Below are positions 34,401 through 45,039 of a stretch of DNA of 64,000 nt, piece after piece. The notes under the pieces were generated by a model, which ran no database searches, was not told where the DNA came from, and saw only the letters and a list, made by a program, of their open reading frames with translations. The stretch's first letter is position 1, and every line of letters begins with the position of its first letter. The stretch is from Hoplostethus atlanticus (lineage: Eukaryota; Chordata; Actinopteri; Trachichthyiformes; Trachichthyidae): NCBI GenBank assembly GCA_034670405.1, contig JAXDDX010000006.1, positions 10,413,501-10,477,500 of the forward strand, given 5' to 3'. A program made the translations under genes and the position numbers.

Positions 34401-37400
34401 TCAAGCCGCCTCTCTCTCCACCGCTGGTCAAGGTGAAGGATGAGAGCATGGATGAAGAGTACAACCAGGCTCTAACATCATCTGCATCCACTGTGGGCCT
34501 TAAAGGCGAGCCTAATACTGCAAAGGTATTGCACACACTTTTTTTCACAAGGAGTTATAGGAAAGTTATACAAGTTGTACAAGCAAACCTAATGGTAGAG
34601 GTATGCGAAAATGGTACACGCTGTCTTAAAGTTTGAAGTGGTAACCTCTGCCGTTTGAAAATGATGCTTGAAAAGAATGTTTATTTGAATGGGATTGTGG
34701 GTGAACATGAACAAAGTTGGACCCTTTTTTTCTGTTTTCATTAGTCGGCATCTTACCATTCTGTTGTTGACAGGAGATCTTCTCGGTGACGGGAAACTCT
34801 GCATCTCCAGCTACTAAAACACAGTCCACTTCCACTCTCGTCCCCCCGGCCTTGCATGTGGCCTGCTCCCACTGCAAGAAGAAGCTGATGGACAGTCAGA
34901 CAGTTTACCAGATGAAGGGCTGCCCAGACATCTTCTGCTCCACTCCCTGCCTCTCTGCAATCAAACCAGTCACCAAGAACTGCCACTACTGCTTTCAGTG
35001 AGTCTGGTAGAAAACAATATTTTTTCCTGCTTTGCTATGGTGCATTTCCTTTTCTCGGGATGATTTTCAAGGAATACGCTTCATTTTAAGTGTGTGACTG
35101 CGTGAGAAAGAAGAAGACATGTGAGTTGAACCACAATTTAGTTATTTCCAAGTCCATGGTCACGGTAAGTCATGGATAGTGCTGACTAAATCTTTTCCTG
35201 ATTGTGAATGTTGGCTTGATTTCATCCCTCCCTGTTCTCTCAGGGTGATAATGCGGCCTCAGGATGTCATCCTGTCTCCGGTGGATGCTAAGGGCACTAT
35301 GAAGGATTTCTGCAGCCAGACCTGCCTCTCTTCTTTCAACTACAAGAGGAACGTCTCCACCAAGATACCCCTACAGCCGATAGCATCACAGTCACTCTGC
35401 AGCATGTGCACCAGATACTGCATTGTAAGGAAAAGGGAATGGAATCAAATAAAATCTAAATCTTTTTGTAATAATAAATGCCATCAGTAATAATAAACTT
35501 AGTAATAAACTTTAATAAACACTTTTAAGGGATATGTATCCTTTATTTAACCCTGAAGTAACCGGCTCCTTTGTCATCCCTCCTGCAGAGAAACTACGAG
35601 ATGATCCTGAACGATGCGGTCCACAAGATTTGCAGTGATGCCTGCTTTGTCCGCTTCTGCACAATCAACAACCTGACCATGGCTAGCTGTGGGAACTGCG
35701 GCTCCTACTGCCACAACAAGCCCCTCATGTTGAAGATGGCGGACGGCAGCAAAACCCTCTGTGGTGCAGAATGTCTGGCCAAGTTTAAAGAGGTACAGAA
35801 ATCAGAAATCATAACCGGCGTCACTTAATTTGCCGCAGTAAATATAGAGGAATTTCTCTTGGTGGGATTGGTGCAATCGAAGTGTCCTTGAGCGAAACAT
35901 TTAACCCCTACCTGCTCGCTCATTCAGAGTCCCTCTGCAAAGGCGGTCAGCTAAATGTAAAATGCCATGGGTAATACTGATCTTGTGAAGTGCATCGCCC
36001 TTTCTAATTTGTTTCTGTTACTTGGCAGAAAATCAAGACACCCCAGCCGTGTACCATGTGTTGCACTTCCAAGCTGATGTCAAACATGGTTGAAAACAAA
36101 AACAGTGAGGACACGGTGGACCTCTTCTGTACCACCGGCTGTTTGATGGCACACAAGGTCATGACTATCAGTGCATCAGGTACTGGACAGAGATTGTGGA
36201 TCTTTGCTGTCAGAAGTTGCACAATCTCTCTTATCTTACTAACCCCCCCCCCCCCCCCCCCCTCTCTACAGGTGCCCTGTTGACTTGTGACAGCTGTGGT
36301 AAGACTACAGCACCATCCCACCACTTGGCCATGTCAGATACCTCCATCAGGAACTTTTGCAGTCTACCATGTGTCATTGCTTTTCAGGTAATGTAGCCTA
36401 CAGGCTGTAGGACTTTTAAAATCCTAGAAGACTGTGAGGGGAACACTAGCAGATGTCTAGTATCATTGCTGTATGGGCACACAAACGTAAAGAGTTAGCG
36501 GTAGGGATCACAAAGTTGATGACAAGGAGCATCACATACAAGGATCACCTGTGATGGGCGTCATCGACAGAGCGCAGCAATTCAGAGTATTCTCAGAGTA
36601 TTCTGTGTATTTGTGTATACAGGGATTATGGGGATCAGGAAATTCAATCATTACACTTTTTTCCTTTTCTGTATCACAGGAGAAGTTCAAAAAGGCCCAG
36701 AAACTGCGGGCTGTTGCCACTAAGGCCCCGGTAGCTTCCGTCCAGATCCAGCCCTCTACGTCTAACCCCCCCCAGCCTGACGTCCCCGTAGGCCCAGCAA
36801 AACTGCCATGCTTCCACTGCTACCGCCTCATAACCACTAAACCTAAACTCATCCAGATCAAGGTAACTTGTCCTCTATGTGCGAGGATTTCAGTCTTACA
36901 CTATTCCTGTGTGACAGCATTGACCTACCTACTGTTAGCCTCCTGCCTTGTGAGCTGAGGAATTGTGACTGTTGATGATGTACACATGCACACTCATTGT
37001 TACAGTTGTTATTGTTACAAATCAAACTCTGTGTGCAGGACCAGATGGTTTTTGTGTGTAGCTTGGACTGTTCTCAAGAGTTTAAGAAGGCCAACTTTGT
37101 GACGAGCCTGTGTGAATACTGTAAGATGGAAAAGGTCACCAAGGACGTCAAGAGAATCAACAACAAAGACTGCCACTTCTGCAGTGACGGTACGTTGACA
37201 GACAGAAATGTCCGCAGGACTAATTCAGGGGTTTGTCGTCTAGTTTCTGTCGGTTTATCTTCAGATGTGTTTATGGGCTAGTTCATAGTAGTTTTGCCCA
37301 AAACAAAATGTATCCTTTAGGGGAAATTGGGTCAATAGCAGCAAATGAAAGGCTACAGATAAAAGTACAAAAATCATCATGATGCTAATAAATTTCAAAT

Positions 37401-40400
37401 CCTCAAATCCAGCTGTATGGAAATTGTAAATTGAAAATGTTTTGGGACCCTGAGCCTCTCCTCTCTCCCTTCCCAGGCTGTAAGCTGCTGTATAAACATG
37501 ACCTGGCCAAGAGCTGGGGGAAACACTGTCGCTGCTGTGCCTACTGCTTGTCCATCTCCAAGGTGCTGGTGAGAGGAAAGTATAGAGGAACGGCCAAGGA
37601 GTTCTGCTCTGACGCTTGCAGGTCCAATTACACCATGCTCTTCCGCCATGTAAGCTAGCCTGAATGACAGAGTTGTTAAACTGGTGATCACGATGTAGAT
37701 GATGTGGATGCTGTGCGCTGCCTCCATGGTTGTTCTCTTCTTTTTCTCAGGTTGCCAAGTGTGACACCTGCAGTCGCAAGAGGAAACTGATGCAGAGCCT
37801 TCCCATACTGGGGAAGGTCAAACATTTCTGTGACCTGAATTGTCTGCTACACTTCTGCAGCAACAAGACGTTCACCCTGGGCCGGGTAGTCACCAAGGGT
37901 ATGTAATTCCCATTGAGACACTCTTGATTGTTAGTCAGTTCAGGTCTGCAGTATCTCTGTTCTTTGTTTTTTCTCTTCCTTACCTCTCTGTGTCCCTGGA
38001 TCTGCAGGTACAATTGAGGCCACTCCTGCCATCGCTAACGTTGCATCGCTTGCTAGTGCTAAGACTGGGCAGTCCAATACCTCTGCCAGCACTGCCCAGC
38101 AAGGTATACACACACACACACACACGCTTGCATGTATTGTATATGAGATAGAGAGATATTGATGCATATACTGTAGATCAGTTACTGTCCTAACTTTCAC
38201 CCTCATGGACATCAGGGTGTTGATTGTGCAGGTTTGCTCTTTTTTGCTGACTTATACTCTGTCATTGTCTCCACAGGCACTGTCCGTAATGTTCGAACAA
38301 AGATCCTCAGACATGTAAGTTGAGGGAATGAAAACAGGCTCATTTTAAAGCTTATTCCTTGTATCCCACAAAGGAGGACTTCTTAATAACTTGGTTGAGT
38401 TGCAGTTGTGAAATGATTGTCTTTCCTAAAACTCCCATTCTTTAGGCACATAACTGAGGTACTTATGGTGAGCTGCACCTTTTTAATTAATGGTTAGTTG
38501 GATAGCAAGGTGGGTAATGAGTAGGGAGACCCGGCTTCAAACCCCTGTACTGGTAAGCATCTGCCTGCTGTGCTTGAGCAAGACACTGAATCCATACCTG
38601 CTCCAGGGAGGCTGTTCTGTATTTGACGCTGACCTCTGACCTCTGATTCTTCCGTGGTGAAATGATCAGTTCCCAATTAAATCAGCATAGAAATTAACCA
38701 TGTCTATTCAGTTCTGTTGAGACAAGTCGAGTCGTACGTTCAGAAACAGAATCAGCTGTTCAGTCATTGTTGTCCAAGAGCTGTGGGCCTCCAATATGGC
38801 TGCCAGAGGGTGTGTTAAAAGCCCTCTATAGATTTCCACGTATTATTATTATTGTTTTTGTCATTGTGGTTATTATTATTATTGGTGATCTTATCATTAT
38901 TGTTATTATTATTTGTCTGTCCTTCAGACCAGTACTCAGACACTGGAGGTGAAGGCCCCTGTTCCTGTCCCCAAGATCCTGAAGAACAAGGCCCTGCTCT
39001 GTAGACCCATTGTCCAGAACAAGGGGGTTGGCTGTGAAACACAGACAGTCGACACCGAAGCACAGACAGGTAACACACACCCAGACATTATTTTAATAAA
39101 CCAACTACAATAAAGGGACTGGAATGGACAGAGACGCTATTCTCTGTCCACGTTGAAATATTTACTTTACAATTAATATTCAGTTGCACACACACACACA
39201 CACACACCCTCTTCTGTTTGTTTTCAGAGCTCTGATATTGTCTGTCTCTCTCTGTTCTCCAAAGATGACCTCTTCCCCAAGGTGCTAGTCCTGCCTGTCC
39301 CAGTGCCAGTGTTTATTCCAGTGCCTATGAGCATGTACAGCCAGTACACCCCAAAACCCATAGGCCTGCCCTCCCCGGTATGTGCAACCCCTCATGTTGT
39401 TTGGACCTTGATTTAGCCGAGGACATTACTGGGGAAAATCTGAAATTACAATATGTTATTGCCTTTATTTATAAGAAACCTGTACTTAAATCAGAGTTTC
39501 TTAAGCACTAGGACCCAAAATGGGCTGTGGCCCTCAAATTTGGCTCAGGCTGAAAAGATTTTGAAAAACTCAAACTCACTGTCCCAAACTACGTATCACA
39601 GCTCCCTGTTCCCATGTTCCTTCCTGTAACGCAGGACAGCGCTGAGTGCATTGCGGAAACCATGCAGGAGATTGAACAGAAGATCCCCTCCGACTCCTTC
39701 AAGACAGAGCTCATACTCATGGCTAAGCAGGATGAGGAGGATGAGGAGGATGTCAAGGAGGATGTCAAGAAGGAGGGTCAGAAGGACAGAGTGGTGGAGC
39801 AAGAGGGAGAAAGGCCAGAAGCTCATGCCCCGGATGGTATACATTTTAATGTTATGATGTGAATTGATTAAAGTGTTTATTACTGATTAATAAAAGAGAT
39901 CCAGAAAATGTGTAGGAGCCCCGGATCAATAGTTCCTCTGTCTCCACTGTCCAGAGCTTGCCAGTAACTACAGCGATGACCTGGACACAGACGACCTGGC
40001 CAGCTTCCTCAACAACTGGGAGGACCCCTTCTCTGACACCAGCCTCAGGTCACCCAATCCATCGTGCGCCCACGAGAAGCTCCACCCAGTCTTGGACGTT
40101 CCCATGGGCATGCCCAGTGAGCCTTATTTTGAGCCTCCGCCTCCAGCCCCACCTCCCATGGACATCGAGGCCGACTTCCCTGTTGGTGAGAGGGAAGTTA
40201 TTTTATGCTTTTCTGGGCCAGGGGGAGGATATTAAAGAACAATTTCTAAGAATGTTCTATTATTGTTGTTGTTATTATTGTTATTATAATTATTATTTGC
40301 AGTGGTGGTTGTGGGTAATATAATTTGTGCCTCCACCTCCATCCCAGTTTTGGTCCTATTTAGGCTGCAGTGGTATGCAAGTCTCCTAAGATACAGGTTC

Positions 40401-43263
40401 AAAAATGTAACATTTTAAGTTATCACCCACCACCATTGAAATGTCTGTAGATCTTTTTCATGCTTTGTCTGATGTTTCATCTGATATAATTTCCAGAAAC
40501 TCTGGAGATGATGGCCAAGCTGAGAGAGGAGGCTCAGCGTTCCCCCAGCCCTCTGCCTGCCCCTTCCCGACGGCGACAAGCTCACAGGAAAGCCAGGGAC
40601 AAAAAGAAGGTAACAACGGCGTGGCAAGGGAGTTTAGAGGATGTTCAAATGTTTACTTACGCTTAATGTGCCCAAAATAAGATCAGATTGGATTTGCACA
40701 TTCTCAGTGTGTTGCCTTGATCACATCCGTGTTGTAAAATCCTCTCCCCTCACTCCTCTCAATCCCAGGGTCGTAAGTCGCAACGGGTAGCGGAGGAAGC
40801 TGCAGCGGTGACGTCTCTAAGAGGCTGTTCCAACAAGGCCAAGTCTAAGGACCCACCCAAACTGAAGAGTCAATATGGAATTGATGCCTGGAAGAGATGG
40901 ATCCAGTGGAGGGAAACCCAGCCCAACATGGAGACGCCACGCTTTGGTTGTGAGTCCAGACATACAACAAATACCGGCCCGCTGCTGGTCTCGCTCACTC
41001 TCAGCTAACCTCGTTCTGTAGTCGCGTTGGATAAAAGGGACCCTCAAAAAACTCATTATACTAAATAAAACCTCTCTTTTATCTTTACCTCAGTGCGTGC
41101 CATGAAGTTGAAGGAAGATGTGCTTCGCTGCACCACCACAGAGCTGCGCTACGGTCTCTGTTGCTTCATCAACGAGGCGAAACGACCCAACGGAGAACCT
41201 TACTCCTCTGACAGCTTGTTCTACCTCTGTCTCGGCATACAACAGGTAAGACTGATAACATCATGCAGACACACACAAAAAGGCCTTGTCTTTCACATGC
41301 TTGTGAAGCCCAGGAGACTGTAGGCCCTTTAGAGTCCTGGACACCCATCCTGCACAGTCCTCATACTTCGGCAAACTACAGTCCATATCCTGTAAAATCA
41401 CATTGGGACACTCACACAATTCTCATTGCTCTGTTCTCATCCTCATTTGTCTCTCTGTAGTACCTGTTTGAGAACGGACACGTGGAGAACATATTCAATG
41501 ATCATTTCTACTGCAAGTTCTCCATGGAGTTTACCAAGATGCTGAAAGATTTCAAACCCTCAATAACATCCAGTGGTAAAAGATCTTTTTAAGACTATTT
41601 TGACTTTCTGACTACTACATTTTTAACACATCCCTGTCCTCCTCACTCCGTCTCTCTTTTCTCCCTCGCTCGTCAGGCTATATCCATTCCCGCGTGGAGG
41701 AGGAGTACCTGTGGGACTGTAAACAGCTGGGGGCCTACTCCCCCATCGTCCTCCTCAACACCCTGCTCTTCTTCTGCTGCAAGTACTTTGGCTTCACCAC
41801 GGTGGAGCAGCACCGCCAGCTGTCCTTCGCTCAGGTCATGCGCTGCACCAAGACCAGCCCCAACAACACCAAGACCACCTTCCTGCGCTTCTATCCTCCC
41901 ATCTCCATGAACGAGTCAGAGACGCAGCCACAGTCCGGTACGATTGGGGCTGGTTCTGTATCAACTCTTGGTATCAAAATCGAGGTAGTGGGAAATAAAG
42001 AGAACCATGTCAAATCTGCAGAATCCAAATGAGAAACCAGCCCTAGGTACTGAACAGTAGTGCTGCTGCTACAGTCTGTAACTGGTCTACAGCAGGCCCA
42101 TTAGCAGACCAAATTTGTGATTTTTCTTTAACCCACAGGAGGCTTACAATGAATCTAAGACAATATTAGAAGATATTGATAGTCACATGAAAATTCTGGA
42201 AATACTTATACAGGATTTATGTGCTATTAAATTCTCTGTTCCTGCAGCAAATAGTTGGCCTGTTCTTTTAAAAAAGACGCATTTTTTTTTACATTTTGGA
42301 ATGATATTCGCTGAAAAAGATCAAGCTACCTGCAGTAGCAAGCAGAGTGCTGTGCTGTAGCGACCTGAGTGGAATCTCGTCCTATGACCTTTGCACATGT
42401 CATCCTCCTTTCACCTTCTCTCTATTTTCTCCCATCTCCACTGCACACTAATCTAATAATAAATCCTCATCACATGCATGCTTGTGTTACAGTCATTATT
42501 GTGTATATTGCGTCATATGCTTCACATTGCATATGCTTCAGATGCAGATGGTGTCCCGGCCAAGAAGCGTAAGGAGGAGGACAGGAAAGAGGACTTCCTG
42601 GAGATGATGGAGAACAGTGAGAACCATGTCCGCTGTCCAGTCAGGCTCTACAGTTTCTACCTCTCCAGGTGGTGAGTGCATTTCCACCTTTCTCCCTCTC
42701 TCTGGATGTTTGACCTGTTAAGCGTTGGGGTTTTGTGCTTCTTACACACAGTTTAAGTGAAAATTGTGCTTTTGATCCTAAGGCTGGACTGCCGGCCAAA
42801 GTGAACATCTATTACTTCTTCTCCCTCCTTCAAGTTCAGATCAAATCTAACCTCCTCCTGTCTTCAGCCCCAATAGGGAAAATAATTTATCTTGCCAGTT
42901 TGTATCATAGATTCCTGAAGAATTTAACTTCACATCACATTGAAACCCCTTAAACCCAGTTTCCCTCACTGTTCTAGGTCAGTCTCCCTAATCAGTAGGC
43001 CGCCTTCTTGGCACTAACATTTTTCTTTTCTCTTTCCATCCAGCTCAGAGTCGGTCAAGCAGCGCACCAACTTGTTCTACCTTCACCCCGAGCGCTCCTG
43101 CGTTCCCAACAGCCCCATGTGGTTCTCCTCCACTCCTCTGGACCACAGCACCATGGAGGCCATGCTCATCCGCATCCTCACCGTCCGAGAGCTGCATGTC
43201 AGGCCAGGCAAAGAGGGAGGGTGGGGGAGGGGGCGGAGGAAGAGGGCAGAGGACGCCCAATGA
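28410..43263 (+). CDS. zmym4: Zinc finger MYM-type protein 4, tandem copy B with repeated finger block (34 exons)
   Basis: Exons: 28410-28965, 29545-29618, 30365-30575, 30649-30813, 31078-31142, 31411-31590, 31883-32136, 32465-32633, 33058-33261, 33577-33727, 34180-34253, 34355-34525, 34774-34997, 35244-35424, 35589-35792, 36029-36179, 36272-36387, 36680-36862, 37039-37189, 37477-37649, 37751-37898, 38008-38103, 38277-38314, 38928-39069, 39265-39377, 39602-39836, 39955-40185, 40497-40609, 40769-40949, 41094-41245, 41461-41575, 41677-41937, 42542-42671, 43044-43263. They sum to 5,832 bases with every junction phase-matched, predicting 1,943 residues. The fingers number 15: one in a remnant block, five in each of two full blocks, and four shared. 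DUF3504 lies at about 1605-1930. The start is uncertain: the ATG at 28410 is simply the first in frame, and the first half of copy A exon 2 plus exon 1 are missing. The C-terminus ends AEDAQ in a different frame from copy A. Two adjacent genes or alternative transcripts are possible. Confidence 0.75.
29545..30575 (+). other. zmym4: Copy B finger-block remnant (block 0) with hybrid exon
   Basis: Two exons remain. One is a GWDST exon (29545-29618). The other (30365-30575) starts like the finger-1 exon (EDLKIGS..CFHC..CSTSC) but after PATL jumps to the splice donor of the finger-5 exon (G|GTACTAGACAATCG, compare 10600/10601). The SUMO exon and fingers 2-5 are gone. A deletion between the finger-1 and finger-5 exons made a chimeric exon whose donor is phase 1, so the frame into the next block is kept. 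Confidence 0.65.
30649..33727 (+). other. zmym4: Copy B finger block 1 (fingers 1-5 plus upstream exons)
   Basis: Seven exons correspond one to one to copy A exons 3-9, with all finger cysteines kept (CFLC..CSTSC, CFRC..CSQTC, CSMC..CSDSC, CGNC..CGAEC, CTMC..CTTAC). The block enters and leaves in phase 1. The intron upstream fuses the start of copy A's intron after exon 9 to the end of copy A's intron before exon 3, marking the tandem-duplication join near 30625-30630. The SUMO motifs of its exon 31411-31590 are lost. Confidence 0.7.
31208..31266. repeat. Short tandem repeat, about 10-bp unit
   Basis: GTACTAGGAC/GTACTAGGAT-type units occur about five times in the intron after exon 31078-31142. 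Confidence 0.6.
33935..34040. repeat. Diverged sister of the SINE-like remnant at 6955-7100
   Basis: GGTCAGAGTGCAG, GGAGCTGGTAGGG and GATGCTTTCCGACACAATGG align in order with the copy A stretch. This shows that block 2 was duplicated together with intron DNA upstream of exon 3. Confidence 0.5.
34180..36179 (+). other. zmym4: Copy B finger block 2 (fingers 1-5)
   Basis: Six exons match copy A exons 4-9. The exon 3 equivalent is deleted: at about 34102-34125 the old acceptor reads CCCTCAAAG instead of CCCTCACAG and runs straight into downstream intron sequence. Exon 35244-35424 and its upstream intron end are identical by eye to copy A 9308-9488, whereas neighbouring exons resemble block 1 more, a mosaic best explained by gene conversion. 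Confidence 0.7.
36241..36271 (+). repeat. Poly-C tract inside a splice acceptor
   Basis: About 20 consecutive C bases replace most of the polypyrimidine tract before acceptor CTCTCTACAG of exon 36272-36387. The copy A acceptor (11360-11386) has an ordinary mixed tract. Confidence 0.75.
38495..38690. repeat. SINE-like insertion in copy B intron 23
   Basis: Contains GGCTTCAAACCCCTGTACTGG and GTGCTTGAGCAAGACACTGAA, phrases of a widespread tRNA-derived fish repeat. The copy A intron (14638-14821) is 430 bases shorter and lacks it, so this insertion is specific to copy B. Related fragments: 35880-35970, 45855-45900, 53460-53590. Confidence 0.55.
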
Positions 43264-44340
43264 CCCTCTCTTCTTACCTGACGAGGAGGAGGATTCAGAG
43301 GGACCATTTTAATTTGCAGCTAGTGGTTCCAGTAAACATACATGTACAGAGACTAAATCTCTCACATACACACCGACAATGTGCTGAACTGCCAAGATAT
43401 TCAACTCAGACCTCCATAACCAAACTCATCAGGATTTGAAGAGGATCTTATCACGCACATTTTTGTTGTTGAGCTGCATAGCTGGGACTCGAGGACTGAC
43501 CTTGAAGACTCAGCTCAGCATTCAGACTGATCTTTTACTGATGCTCAGCAGGACACTGAGCTGTCCTACTGCGTTGGGTCTGCTGAATGGTAGCTTCTGA
43601 GGAGAAATGCTACTCTGATGAAAACTCCTTTTCTTTTCAAATCTGTTCAATTTAGTTTATTAGGATTGCTTCAATCCCTGTGCAGCCTGGACTCAGATTA
43701 CGGGTTTTTATGTTTGTTGTTTTTTAAACGGCTTACGCCAGCCTTTCCCCAGGAGGAGCTGCCACCCGGTCAGAAATACCTTTGACTGGGTTTCAGTGGT
43801 TTAAATGCTGCTTTAGAGGCCTTTCCACCTTTTGTACTTGGTTTCGTTTTGTATGGCTTCAGTTTGAAAGGTCTGGTCACTGGAATGTTTTATTGCAGAT
43901 GTGACTCTTATTTTTTGTTAAATTAAAGCATTAAACAATATTTCTTGTATTTTTGCCTCATTATTCTATCGTTACCTATCGCAATTAGTGGGAGGAAGAA
44001 TGTGATGATTGCAGTTATTTTGAGTTGAATCCATATTATGATGCCTTTGAATGGGGCTGATTTTACTGTAAGAAACATGATGTTGCTTTTATACAGTTTA
44101 AAACACCAAGTTGACAAACTGTCGCTGTATTGTTGCCATTGACAGAATTTGAACATTTAAGTCTTGATTTGAATCATGGCGACCGTGCTAGTTCATTCAG
44201 TTTAAAATACTTCCTCAGAAACACTGACTCTAGTACTTCTGACTTATTTCTGCATACTGAGGACGCCTGTGGGAAATACTGCCCCCTACTGGTCCATTAA
44301 TGTATATCTTGGCTATGTACCTTTAGTGTGTGACTGGCAG
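43264..44340 (+). other. zmym4: 3'UTR of zmym4 copy B
   Basis: Runs parallel to the copy A 3'UTR, with similarity ending near 44470. ATTAAA at 43922-43927 is a candidate poly(A) signal. It provides the empty site for the element at 20826-21388. Confidence 0.45.
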
Positions 44341-45039
44341 TGTGAAAAGGTTAAAACAAAATAGCACTGAGAAAAGATCAGCAAAGCTCAGGTCTGTAAT
44401 AGTCAGTTGGAAACTGCAAACAGGAGCTCTCTTGGTGGAGCAGTCTGATTTAAAATGGTATTTCTTGATTTTATTCAACAGTATTTGATTGTATAATAAT
44501 TACATACATTAAATGGAAGTTATAAACTTCCCGTCAGCATCCCTCCCATCAAGTCATCTGTTATTTTAAGGAAACAGAAAATAATTGAAAGGTGTATGCT
44601 GGTAATGTTCTGCGACATAATTCTTTTTGAATTCAAAAAGTCATAAAATCACCCAATGAATCACATCTACTGTATTTCATAATAATATGTTTTATTTGTT
44701 TTTTAAACAGTTCTTTGTATTTCATTAATATACTGCATGTAGTAGATTATATGATAGTACAAAGTGAGACGATAACACTTACAAGCAGGGCTCAGTCTGG
44801 CTAATTTTGCATGATCACTGTACATACGAAGAGTTTCAGTAACTATGAAGAAACTTCATCTTTAAGATTTCTGCTGGACAATAGCCTCCTCAAAAACAAC
44901 ATCGCTCCTCATCTCTGAATGTCAGCATACCAGCAAATATGTGTTTTGTATCTTGTATTAATTACACGTTTGTAATGGGCTGAGCTTTGGGGATCATTTC
45001 CAGTTTGTTAAACAGTGACTGCTCAAACTGAACTGGATT

